From: Polyangiaceae bacterium
Lineage (GTDB): Bacteria > Myxococcota_A > Polyangia > Polyangiales > Polyangiaceae
Length of the DNA stretch: 64,000 nt
Assembly: GCA_013361525.1 (NCBI GenBank)
Contig: JABFXY010000019.1
Location: 216,997 to 280,996, forward strand
Direction of reading: 5' to 3'
Positions 34,929 through 42,269 of the stretch are shown here, piece after piece. Every line of letters begins with the position of its first letter. Position 1 is the stretch's first letter. A model generated the notes under the pieces. The model worked only from the letters and a program-made list of their open reading frames with translations. It had not been told where the DNA came from and did no database searches. A program made the position numbers and the translations under genes.

Positions 34929-36767
34929 GTGAAAGTCGCGCTCCTCTATCCCCCGCCCTGGAAAATCCCCGAAGACGGGGCCGCCGAGCGTTATGGCGTC
35001 GACGGCCCCCCGCCGGAGTACAAATCCGGGGACCTCGACGCCGACTTCTATCAAATCCCCTATGGCCTCTTGCAGCTCGGCGCAGAGGCGATGCGCGCCG
35101 GGCACCAGGTCAAGGTGTTGAATCTGTCGAGCTTCACCTGGCCCAAGGTCGAAGAGATCCTCGACGTATTGGACGCCGACGTCTACGGCCTGTCGTGCTG
35201 GACGGCGAACCGCCGCGGCGTCGCGATCGTCTCCACCGCGATCAAAATGCGACAGCCCGACGCGCGCGTCGTCATCGGCGGCCCACACGCGACGCCGTTC
35301 GCCAAGGAGATGCTCGCGCACCACGGCGCCATCGACGCCGTCTCGACGGGCGAGAGCGACATCACCTTTCTGGAGATCCTCGACGCCGTCGCCGCGAACA
35401 AACCCCTTTCGGGGATCGCCGGAACGATCGCCCGCGACGGTGACGCGATCGTCGTGGGGGCGAAGCGGCCGAGCGTGAAAGACCTCGACGATCTCGCGCC
35501 CGTACACGCCTATTTCGATACGCACATCATGATGACCTCGCGGGGTTGTCCCTGGGCCTGCACCTTCTGCGGCGCGGAGACCTCGTGGGGCCGGGGATTT
35601 CGATCCCATTCGAACGACTTCGTCCTCGACGAGCTCGCGCGCTCCGTCGAGCGATTGCCCGTGAAGATGATTCAAATCAAGGACGACACCTTCACCACCA
35701 ACAAGAAGCGCGTCCTCGAGCTCTGCCGATCCATCCGCGAACGCAAGCTCTCCTTCTTTTGGAGCTGCGATACGCGCGTCGATCTCCTCTCCGAAGAGCT
35801 CCTTCGGGAGATGCGCCTCGCCGGGTGCCAGCGCCTCTCCCTCGGCGTGGAGAGTGGGTCGCAGCGCATCCTCGACGCCATCGACAAGAAGTTCACCCCG
35901 GACGAAATCATCGCCTCGACGGAGCTCGCCAAGAAGGTCGGGATCAAAGTCCGCTATTACATGATGCTCGGCAATCGCGGAGAGACGGCCGAGACCTTCC
36001 GAGAGACGCTCGCGTTCCTCGACCGCGCCCGGCCGCACGAATACGTCTTCAGCTGCCTGAGCGTCTATCCGGGCACCCGCGACTTCTCCGAGGCCGAAAG
36101 GGCCGGCTGGCTCGACCGCGAGGTCTATTTCAAAGAGACCTTCCAAGAGCTCAAAACACCGTTCGACGCCTCCGACGAGGATGCCGCGCTCATGAACGAG
36201 TGGTTCTCGAAAAACTCGGGGCTTCGGCCGTTCCACAAACCGACGGTGGAAGAATACCGATCGGTGCTCGAGCTCCTCGGCGACTACCACGCAGCGCATA
36301 TGGATCTGAGCGGCGCGCTGCTCGAACAGGGCGATCTCGACGGGGCGGAATACCATGTTCGCCGCGCCCTCGAGCTCGGTTATCCGTGCCCCGGTTTGGG
36401 CCTCAACGCCCTCGCCGTCATCGCGTCGAAGCGCCGCGACTACGAGACCATGAAGGATCTCTTCATGAAGGCGGCCAAGACGGATCCTCAGCACTATGCC
36501 CTCATTCGAAACGTCAACGCCGCGCGCGCTTGGTTCAAAGAGGGTGGACCGGACAAAGGCCTCGAGCTGACCCTCGAAGCCCGTCACGACTTTCAGCTCC
36601 TCGAGCGCACGGTCCAACCGACGCTCCCCGGCCCCCTCCCCGCCGATTTCGCGACTTGGTCCGAGCCTCTCAAGGCGGAGCCGGCGCCCCATTACGTCAA
36701 GACGCCGGACATCGAAGGCTCCAAACGCGATTTGGGATCGCGCGGGAAGCTGAAGGTCGTCTCCTGA
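34929..36767 (+). CDS. B12-binding radical SAM protein with C-terminal TPR-like region
   Basis: A 612-residue protein. The N-terminal cobalamin-binding Rossmann domain has VVIGGPHATPF near residue 120. The radical SAM core follows, with the 4Fe-4S motif SRGCPWACTFCG (Cys207, 211, 214), a GE-type GESD segment, and LSLGVESGSQRIL. A helical C-terminus (about residues 430-560) resembles tetratricopeptide units (ALLEQGDLDGAEYHVRRALELGY). B12-radical SAM enzymes methylate unactivated carbons or rearrange substrates. No partner biosynthetic gene is adjacent, so the substrate is unknown. ATG 34929 has weak upstream signals. Confidence 0.85.
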   Translation: MKVALLYPPPWKIPEDGAAERYGVDGPPPEYKSGDLDADFYQIPYGLLQLGAEAMRAGHQVKVLNLSSFTWPKVEEILDVLDADVYGLSCWTANRRGVAIVSTAIKMRQPDARVVIGGPHATPFAKEMLAHHGAIDAVSTGESDITFLEILDAVAANKPLSGIAGTIARDGDAIVVGAKRPSVKDLDDLAPVHAYFDTHIMMTSRGCPWACTFCGAETSWGRGFRSHSNDFVLDELARSVERLPVKMIQIKDDTFTTNKKRVLELCRSIRERKLSFFWSCDTRVDLLSEELLREMRLAGCQRLSLGVESGSQRILDAIDKKFTPDEIIASTELAKKVGIKVRYYMMLGNRGETAETFRETLAFLDRARPHEYVFSCLSVYPGTRDFSEAERAGWLDREVYFKETFQELKTPFDASDEDAALMNEWFSKNSGLRPFHKPTVEEYRSVLELLGDYHAAHMDLSGALLEQGDLDGAEYHVRRALELGYPCPGLGLNALAVIASKRRDYETMKDLFMKAAKTDPQHYALIRNVNAARAWFKEGGPDKGLELTLEARHDFQLLERTVQPTLPGPLPADFATWSEPLKAEPAPHYVKTPDIEGSKRDLGSRGKLKVVS

Positions 36768-36777
36768 TCGGCAGCTC

Positions 36778-37521
36778 TCAGCGGGCGGCGCGCACGATGC
36801 CGACCACCTCGTCGCCGAGGCCGAACCACGACAGAACGTCTTTGACCGTATCGGCGCCGAACGTCTGGGCAGCGAGGCCGCCTCCCCAGGTGAGGATGTC
36901 TTTGATCGCCGTCCCACCGGGGACGTAGGTGGAGAACACATCGAATACGCGGTGCGTATCGACGAGCACGCGATACACCCATTCCGCGCTGTTCGTGCCC
37001 GTGTCACCGATCGGCCTGCCGCCGATATCCACCGTCGCACAGCCGCTCAGGATGATTCCGCCGCAGCTCGTCCCGTCACCTTTGCGGCTCGCGCGGTGAC
37101 CTTCGATGAAGACGCGCTCCGCCCCCTGAGAGACATAGGCGCTGTGGCAATCCACCCGGGTCCGCTCGCATGCATTCGCGGCGGCGCGCACATCAGGGCC
37201 GATGAAGACCGTCCGAGCCCCGCTGACGATGCCACCGCGCGAGACAGGCTCGCGACCGTCTATCCAACTTCCCAATCTCTTGCCGATGTCCGTGGAGGTC
37301 GAAATGATGTTGAACGTCCTCGACAGCGCAAAGACGACCAACGCGGCAGAAACGACGAGACCAATGCCGGTCGTGCCGATCATCGCCGCGGCGGCGTCGG
37401 CGACGACGTTGGTCGCGACCGCGAGGGTGACGCCGACCGCGAACCCCGCCCATCCGAGGATGTTCGTGGCGAGCCGGGATTGATGGCCAATCGGGTCCGT
37501 TACACGAGCGGCGTGCGGCAT
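36778..37521 (-). CDS. T6SS prePAAR/PAAR membrane protein
   Basis: A 247-residue T6SS spike-tip protein. It starts MPHAARVTDPIGHQS, which contains the prePAAR motif AARxxDxxxH. Two transmembrane helices follow (about residues 22-66), then a PAAR-type domain (VSRGGIVSGARTVFIG; GDGTSCGGIILSGCATVDIGG). The C-terminal 75 residues are weakly hydrophobic and carry no toxin motif I know. In known systems prePAAR plus PAAR caps VgrG, and the membrane helices are guarded by Eag chaperones, two of which lie directly upstream. The absence of a large toxin domain is odd. Confidence 0.8.
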   Translation of the reverse strand: MPHAARVTDPIGHQSRLATNILGWAGFAVGVTLAVATNVVADAAAAMIGTTGIGLVVSAALVVFALSRTFNIISTSTDIGKRLGSWIDGREPVSRGGIVSGARTVFIGPDVRAAANACERTRVDCHSAYVSQGAERVFIEGHRASRKGDGTSCGGIILSGCATVDIGGRPIGDTGTNSAEWVYRVLVDTHRVFDVFSTYVPGGTAIKDILTWGGGLAAQTFGADTVKDVLSWFGLGDEVVGIVRAAR

Positions 37522-37522
37522 T

Positions 37523-37960
37523 TCATCTCTCCCGGAGCTTCAAACTGTTCAACACGCCGTCGAGGACGGCCTCGGATTGTGCACGATCCGCGGCGCGGGC
37601 CGCGACACCGAAGATGAGGAGCGCGTCGCCGGCGTCCACGTAGAGCTGATATTGGACGAGCAGCGAGGTTTCCTGTCGGAACTCGAACGCGACGCGAATC
37701 GCCGACACCCCGTCGCCCTCCGCCGCCGCGACGCTCTTCTCTTTGTAGCCTTTCAGCGCCCGCGCCATCCGCTTCAGGTTCTCACGGACGACGTCTTCGA
37801 GCGCCTTTTCGCCCTGGCTCGGCTCGCGCTGGAGCGTCAGCGCGACCCGCCCGCCCGAAGCCGTCTCGGACGGCCACTCGAGCGCAATTACGCCGCGATC
37901 GACGAAGCCCGACGGGACGTCGAAGACGACGCGATCGCTATGGTAGACGTACGCGCTCAT
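37523..37960 (-). CDS. Eag-type T6SS chaperone (DcrB/DUF1795 family), copy 1
   Basis: A 145-residue protein with the DUF1795 alpha/beta layout: VVFDVPSGFVDRGVIALEWPS, RVALTLQREPSQGEKALEDVVRENL, then YQLYVDAGDALLIFGVAA. Eag chaperones dimerise and shield the transmembrane segments of prePAAR effectors until they are loaded on VgrG. Its ATG overlaps the stop of the neighbouring paralogue by four bases (ATGA), and the prePAAR gene follows after one base, so all three should be made together. It is clearly similar to the next gene but divergent. Confidence 0.82.
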   Translation of the reverse strand: MSAYVYHSDRVVFDVPSGFVDRGVIALEWPSETASGGRVALTLQREPSQGEKALEDVVRENLKRMARALKGYKEKSVAAAEGDGVSAIRVAFEFRQETSLLVQYQLYVDAGDALLIFGVAARAADRAQSEAVLDGVLNSLKLRER

Positions 37961-38385
37961 CGCTCCCTCACACGCGCGCTCCGAAGCGCGCTCATCAATA
38001 CCTCGTCGGCGAGATCCCTGCGCTTCGTCGGGCTGGAGGCCGACACGATCACGAGTCGGTCCTCGAGATCGACGAAGGCGATATGCCGGTAAACGAGCTC
38101 ACCCTCGTGTCTGAACCGCGCCCGTCGCGTGACCACCGGCAAATCGATCTCGAGGGGAAGCGGCTCGTCCTCTTTGAAGGATGCGACGCGTCGCGCGAGC
38201 GCGGCCATCACCCGCGACGCGGCATCTTCCAGCCCCTCATCGTTTTTGCGCGGCTCGCGACCGATCGTCAATGTGACGCGCGTGTCTGGATCGGGACGCC
38301 ACTCCAGAGCTTGAACCGAGTGGTCCTGGAAACCTTCGGGCACCTCGACGACCAGCTCGTCCATATGAAGAACGTAGCCGCTCAC
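37957..38385 (-). CDS. Eag-type T6SS chaperone (DcrB/DUF1795 family), copy 2
   Basis: A 142-residue paralogue of copy 1, sharing the order YVLHMDELVVEVPEGFQD, SVQALEWRPD, VTLTIGREPRKNDEGLEDAASRV and a final VLMSALRSARVRER. Its GTG start overlaps the stop of the AAA ATPase gene by four bases (GTGA). Two adjacent, different Eag genes beside one prePAAR gene suggest either a heterodimeric chaperone or one chaperone per membrane segment; the sequence cannot decide. Confidence 0.8.
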   Translation of the reverse strand: MSGYVLHMDELVVEVPEGFQDHSVQALEWRPDPDTRVTLTIGREPRKNDEGLEDAASRVMAALARRVASFKEDEPLPLEIDLPVVTRRARFRHEGELVYRHIAFVDLEDRLVIVSASSPTKRRDLADEVLMSALRSARVRER

Positions 38386-39302
38386 GCCGCCCCCAACGAA
38401 ACGGTGCCGGACGGGCCCACCAGATCGATGACGGCCGGATCCGCCGTCGCGACGATGAATTGCGTCGTCGGGGCAAAGCCCATCAACTCGCGAAGGACCC
38501 GCGCCCCGTCGCCGGGACCAAAACGTAGCTCCGGTGTGTCGATGAGCACGACCGAATCATGGAGGCCGACCATGACGAACGTGGCCGCGAACAGAAACGC
38601 CATGGCCTCGCTCGCGCTCAACCGATCGAGCGGCGTCTCGACCCCGCTCGAAGAGTGGAAGACCGGCGATCCCAGACCACCGATGCCGACGAGCTTCTTC
38701 CAAGGACAAAGCTTGTGGAACAGCTCCTTCAACGTCTCGCCGGTGCGGCCCTCGTCGGCGCCCGTCAGCGCCGTCCGCGTGAATCGAGACAGCGCGGCGT
38801 ATTTGCCAGGCCCACGGCTGAGTCGCCGCATCTGCTGATCGACGACCAGATCCGGGCCGACGACTGCGTGTTGGGGGATCCCCCGGTCATCGGGGAAGTA
38901 ATCGATTTTGCCGTAGCCGGGGTAATGGCTGTAGCGCTCGAGCAACGCGACGAGCCCCGGATCGCCGTCGGTATCGGGCAGTCCCTGGCGCCGCACGATC
39001 GCCTCGGTCCGCGGGGGCCCGTCGATGGCGGCGAAGTCCTCTTCGTCCTCGGTGAGGCCCCAATCGATGATGATTTTGCACTCGGCGAACCCCTGGCGAA
39101 CCAGGTCGGACGGCGCGGGCTGCGTACCGTAGGGGGCGACGACCTCCTTGCCGGCGGCGATGACGTCGAGCAGCGAGGTCTTGCCGGAGGCGGGCGGGCC
39201 GACCACGGCGACGAGGTTCTTCCCTTCGGCGAACGGCGGAAGGTCGTATTTGCGATCGGCGATTGCACGGCATCCGTTCGTCTCGATGGACTGAATCCTC
39301 AC
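38382..39302 (-). CDS. AAA-type ATPase in the vgrG operon
   Basis: A 306-residue SMC/RecF-like AAA ATPase. Walker A GPPASGKTSLLD lies at residues 35-46. The signature-like LDRLSASEAMAFLFAA precedes Walker B SVVLIDTPELRFG, and FIVATADPAVI follows as a sensor-like strand. No nuclease domain is joined to it. Its place between vgrG and the Eag chaperones, with four-base overlap downstream, implies a role in this secretion module or in effector handling, but no T6SS component of this type is standard. An abortive or immunity role is an alternative. Confidence 0.75.
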   Translation of the reverse strand: MRIQSIETNGCRAIADRKYDLPPFAEGKNLVAVVGPPASGKTSLLDVIAAGKEVVAPYGTQPAPSDLVRQGFAECKIIIDWGLTEDEEDFAAIDGPPRTEAIVRRQGLPDTDGDPGLVALLERYSHYPGYGKIDYFPDDRGIPQHAVVGPDLVVDQQMRRLSRGPGKYAALSRFTRTALTGADEGRTGETLKELFHKLCPWKKLVGIGGLGSPVFHSSSGVETPLDRLSASEAMAFLFAATFVMVGLHDSVVLIDTPELRFGPGDGARVLRELMGFAPTTQFIVATADPAVIDLVGPSGTVSLGAA

Positions 39303-39360
39303 GCGACACTCTCTTTCGTCGATGTAGAAGTGATGAATCGATGTCGAATCAAGGCCGCCC

Positions 39361-41937
39361 TCACCCGCCGCTCGCGTAGCGGCGCATGACCGCGTCGGCC
39401 TGTGACTCGGAAAGGCCGTGTTGCCTCATGATGTGAGCGTGATACGTGTCGTATCCACCATTCATCATCTGCCCCTGATAGGAAAATCGCTTCAAATCCC
39501 AATAAGCCCGGTCCGACGGCGTGGTGGCCGCCTGGAAGTTGCGGTCGGCTTGGGCGAGTGGGCTGTTGGGCCCGCGTTGATTACCCTGCTCGCGCATGTC
39601 GCGCCGTCCTTGGGTGCGGAATTCTTCCTCGCGGGCTCGCCGCGCGTCGGCGCGCGCTCGCTCGGATGCCTGCTGCTCGGCCGCGCGCTGCCGCGCCATC
39701 GCCTCGAGCTCTTGCGTCGTGAGCGGTCGCGTCCCCTCCATCGCGGCCTCCGCCGCGTACGGACCGGGATTGATGAAGGTGTTCGGTGACTCGATGACCA
39801 CGAAGTCGGGTCCCATGACGATACTCGACTGGCCGACACGCAAGATGATGCTCTCGTCGCTCGACAGGACCTGTCGCTTCGCGTGCGACCAGAACTTCCC
39901 CTTCTTCGTCATGAAGGTCTGGTCGCCCTCGACCGCCTCCTGTTCGATGTGCCGCATGACCGTGTGTTTTTGATCGCGACCGACTTTGACGTCGCGGTCG
40001 AAGCGATTCACACGGATCGATTGGTCGTATTCGACCTCGAGGATGTCGTCGGTGCCGATGCGGGTGCTCCGGTGCGCGCCGACCACCGAGGTCCATGCGT
40101 TCTTCACGACGACGTTGAGGTCTCGCTGCGCCTGTAGATAGGTAATCTCGCGGCCGCGCGTATCGTCGAAGCTCAGCTCGCTGCCCCGATGACGGTGCAC
40201 GATCGTATTCGGTGAGCGGGCCTGGAAGTTGCGCGAGCGCAGCGTCGAATCGAGCTCCTGCGCGGACATGGGCGAGCCGTTGCCGAGTGGGGACCGCGGG
40301 GGTGGCCTCGGCTCAGCCGGATTGCGCGGGGGCGGAGGCGAAGGCGGCTGGCCACCGCCGCCGGGTGGAGGTGCTCGTCTCGCTCGAGCTTGCGCGGGGG
40401 CGGGCGCGGGAGCCGCCCCAGGTGGAGAGCCACCGGCGACGAAACCTTGAGTCGACTCGGATCGAATGCCCGACACCATCTTGAACCGCGGTAGGTCATA
40501 AGGCGTCTTTTGCAGATTGGTGAAGACTCGGCCCACGATCACCGGACGGTCCGGATCACCACCGAGAAAGTCGACGAGGACTTCCTGTCCGATACGCGGA
40601 AGATTGATGGCCCCGAATCCCCCGCCGCCCCACGGCTGGCTCACGTGAATCCAGCACGAAGAGCGCTCGTTTCGCTCGCTCTCCCGATCCCAATGAAAGT
40701 GCACGCGCACACGGCCGAACTCGTCGGTGTGAATTTCCTCGCCGTCGGGGCCGACGATGGTCGCGCTCTCGATGCCTTGGGTCTTCGGTTTGGGCGTCGA
40801 CAGAGCAGGCTTGAACGGCGCGTCCGTAAAACGGGATTCGCAGAGGTGCGACCATGTTCCCGTCGCGGTGCCGGCGAGCGTCGTGGACACCAGGAGAAGG
40901 GTCTTGTCCGGCGCCAGCTCCTGGCGCGGATGATGGGTAATCGAGACGACCATTCCGGGCCTCAGGTCGGTCGCCGAGGTATGAAACACGACGGTGCGCG
41001 CATTCCCGCGTTTGGCTGCGAGGCGGTTTTCGGCAATCTTTCGACCCTCTTCGAGATCCGCCCGCGTCTTGCCGCGATCGTCGGCGACGGGCGTGTCGGT
41101 GCCCTGTTCGGTCCGAAACAAGAACGAGCCGGGTACATAGTGAAAGCGCTCGAGGCGCTCCTCGACGCCGTCTCCGCCCTTGGCCGTCGCCACCAACGGG
41201 AAGTCCGGTGCCCTGCGATAGTCGTGATCTCGAACGGTGTATTTCCCCGGCCGGACCTGCTGCATCACGCGGAGCCCGGTCACGAACTCGTGAGCGACAC
41301 GCTCGTTCGGTGTCGCCACGAAGGGAATCTGGGGAACCCGGGCCTCGTCTTTCTCCGGCGCGTCCGTGAGGACGAGCTTCGACTCTTGTCCGTCGTCGAA
41401 GTAAAACGAAATGCCCGCGTCCTCGAGCACGCGACAAAGGAACGCATAGTCCGACTCCGCGTATTGAACGCGGTATTTCCTCTCTTTGTAGTCCTCGAGC
41501 CTTAGCCGCACGTCGGCCTCGATCGACCACTCCGCAAGAAGCTCGAGAACAATCCTCGGCTCCGACACTTGTTGGAAGATTCGGTAGTTCCTCCGCTGGG
41601 TGAGGAGCCATAGATCCGGCACGATGGTCAGCGCATACGTCGACAGCCCATCCTCCTCGACCCGAAGCTGCTCGATGTGACTGCACACGCCCGTCCAGCT
41701 GCGCTGCGCGAGCGCGCCTGCCGCGTGCGCCCGCTGGATTTGGAACGTCGCGCGCTGGCCTAGGATCTTCGAGAAATCGACGTCGGCGCTCGGCGACACC
41801 GCCGTCAGTTCTACGCCGAAGAGCATGTTCATTCCCTCGCGGACCGAGAACTCGCGCACGTCGAGCGAATCCTTCGACGCGACTTCGAGCGTCAGGGTGG
41901 AAAGGGGACGTAGAGCGTCGAGGACGGGAGCATTCAT
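39361..41937 (-). CDS. vgrG: T6SS spike protein VgrG with C-terminal extension
   Basis: An 858-residue protein. Residues about 1-380 correspond to the gp27-like part (LRVEEDGLSTYALTIVPDLWLLTQRRNYRIFQ; FYFDDGQESKLVL). The gp5 OB-fold region has ATIVGPDGEEIHTDEFGRVRVHFHWDR and SCWIHVSQPWGGGGFG, and the repeat region includes GQEVLVDFLGGDPDRPVIVGRVFT. A Pro/Gly-rich insert (about residues 500-545) and a long charged helical tail (ELEAMARQRAAEQQASERA onward) are added, the latter a possible adaptor or effector region. First gene of a five-gene operon, under the sigma-54-like site at 42052-42067. Confidence 0.93.
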   Translation of the reverse strand: MNAPVLDALRPLSTLTLEVASKDSLDVREFSVREGMNMLFGVELTAVSPSADVDFSKILGQRATFQIQRAHAAGALAQRSWTGVCSHIEQLRVEEDGLSTYALTIVPDLWLLTQRRNYRIFQQVSEPRIVLELLAEWSIEADVRLRLEDYKERKYRVQYAESDYAFLCRVLEDAGISFYFDDGQESKLVLTDAPEKDEARVPQIPFVATPNERVAHEFVTGLRVMQQVRPGKYTVRDHDYRRAPDFPLVATAKGGDGVEERLERFHYVPGSFLFRTEQGTDTPVADDRGKTRADLEEGRKIAENRLAAKRGNARTVVFHTSATDLRPGMVVSITHHPRQELAPDKTLLLVSTTLAGTATGTWSHLCESRFTDAPFKPALSTPKPKTQGIESATIVGPDGEEIHTDEFGRVRVHFHWDRESERNERSSCWIHVSQPWGGGGFGAINLPRIGQEVLVDFLGGDPDRPVIVGRVFTNLQKTPYDLPRFKMVSGIRSESTQGFVAGGSPPGAAPAPAPAQARARRAPPPGGGGQPPSPPPPRNPAEPRPPPRSPLGNGSPMSAQELDSTLRSRNFQARSPNTIVHRHRGSELSFDDTRGREITYLQAQRDLNVVVKNAWTSVVGAHRSTRIGTDDILEVEYDQSIRVNRFDRDVKVGRDQKHTVMRHIEQEAVEGDQTFMTKKGKFWSHAKRQVLSSDESIILRVGQSSIVMGPDFVVIESPNTFINPGPYAAEAAMEGTRPLTTQELEAMARQRAAEQQASERARADARRAREEEFRTQGRRDMREQGNQRGPNSPLAQADRNFQAATTPSDRAYWDLKRFSYQGQMMNGGYDTYHAHIMRQHGLSESQADAVMRRYASGG

Positions 41938-42051
41938 GGACAGACTCCTGCGCGCGGCGGCTCCGCCGAGGTGCGAGCGCCGAGGGGAAAACGCCGTTTC
42001 GTGGTCGACGAAGCACCGAAAGGGCCGTCGTCACGTGTTGTCGGCACCTTG

Positions 42052-42067
42052 TGCAAGGCCAGCGCCA
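42052..42067 (-). promoter_or_regulatory. Sigma-54-type promoter upstream of the vgrG operon
   Basis: On the minus strand the sequence reads TGGCGC-TGGCC-TTGCA, one mismatch from TGGCAC-N5-TTGCA, with the invariant GG and GC ten bases apart. It lies 114 bases upstream of the vgrG ATG (41937), pointing toward it, in the 331-base gap between vgrG and the divergent DUF2169 gene. Several T6SS clusters use sigma-54 with an enhancer-binding protein, so control by RpoN is likely. I see no other clear feature in this gap. Confidence 0.6.
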
Positions 42068-42269
42068 ATGCGAGAAACGGCCATTATCGTGCTGACCGTA
42101 ACGGGGATGGATCGAATGACCATCCTCCCGGACATCGGCAGATCCACGCGAACACCGCGCCGAGCGGCAGAGCAGCGAAATCGATGCCCGGACTCCTCAG
42201 TTGAATCGTCGGAACGGTGACGGCGCGGGGTAGGCTGTGCCTCCGACGTTGTCGTCCCCCGTGAAGCGC

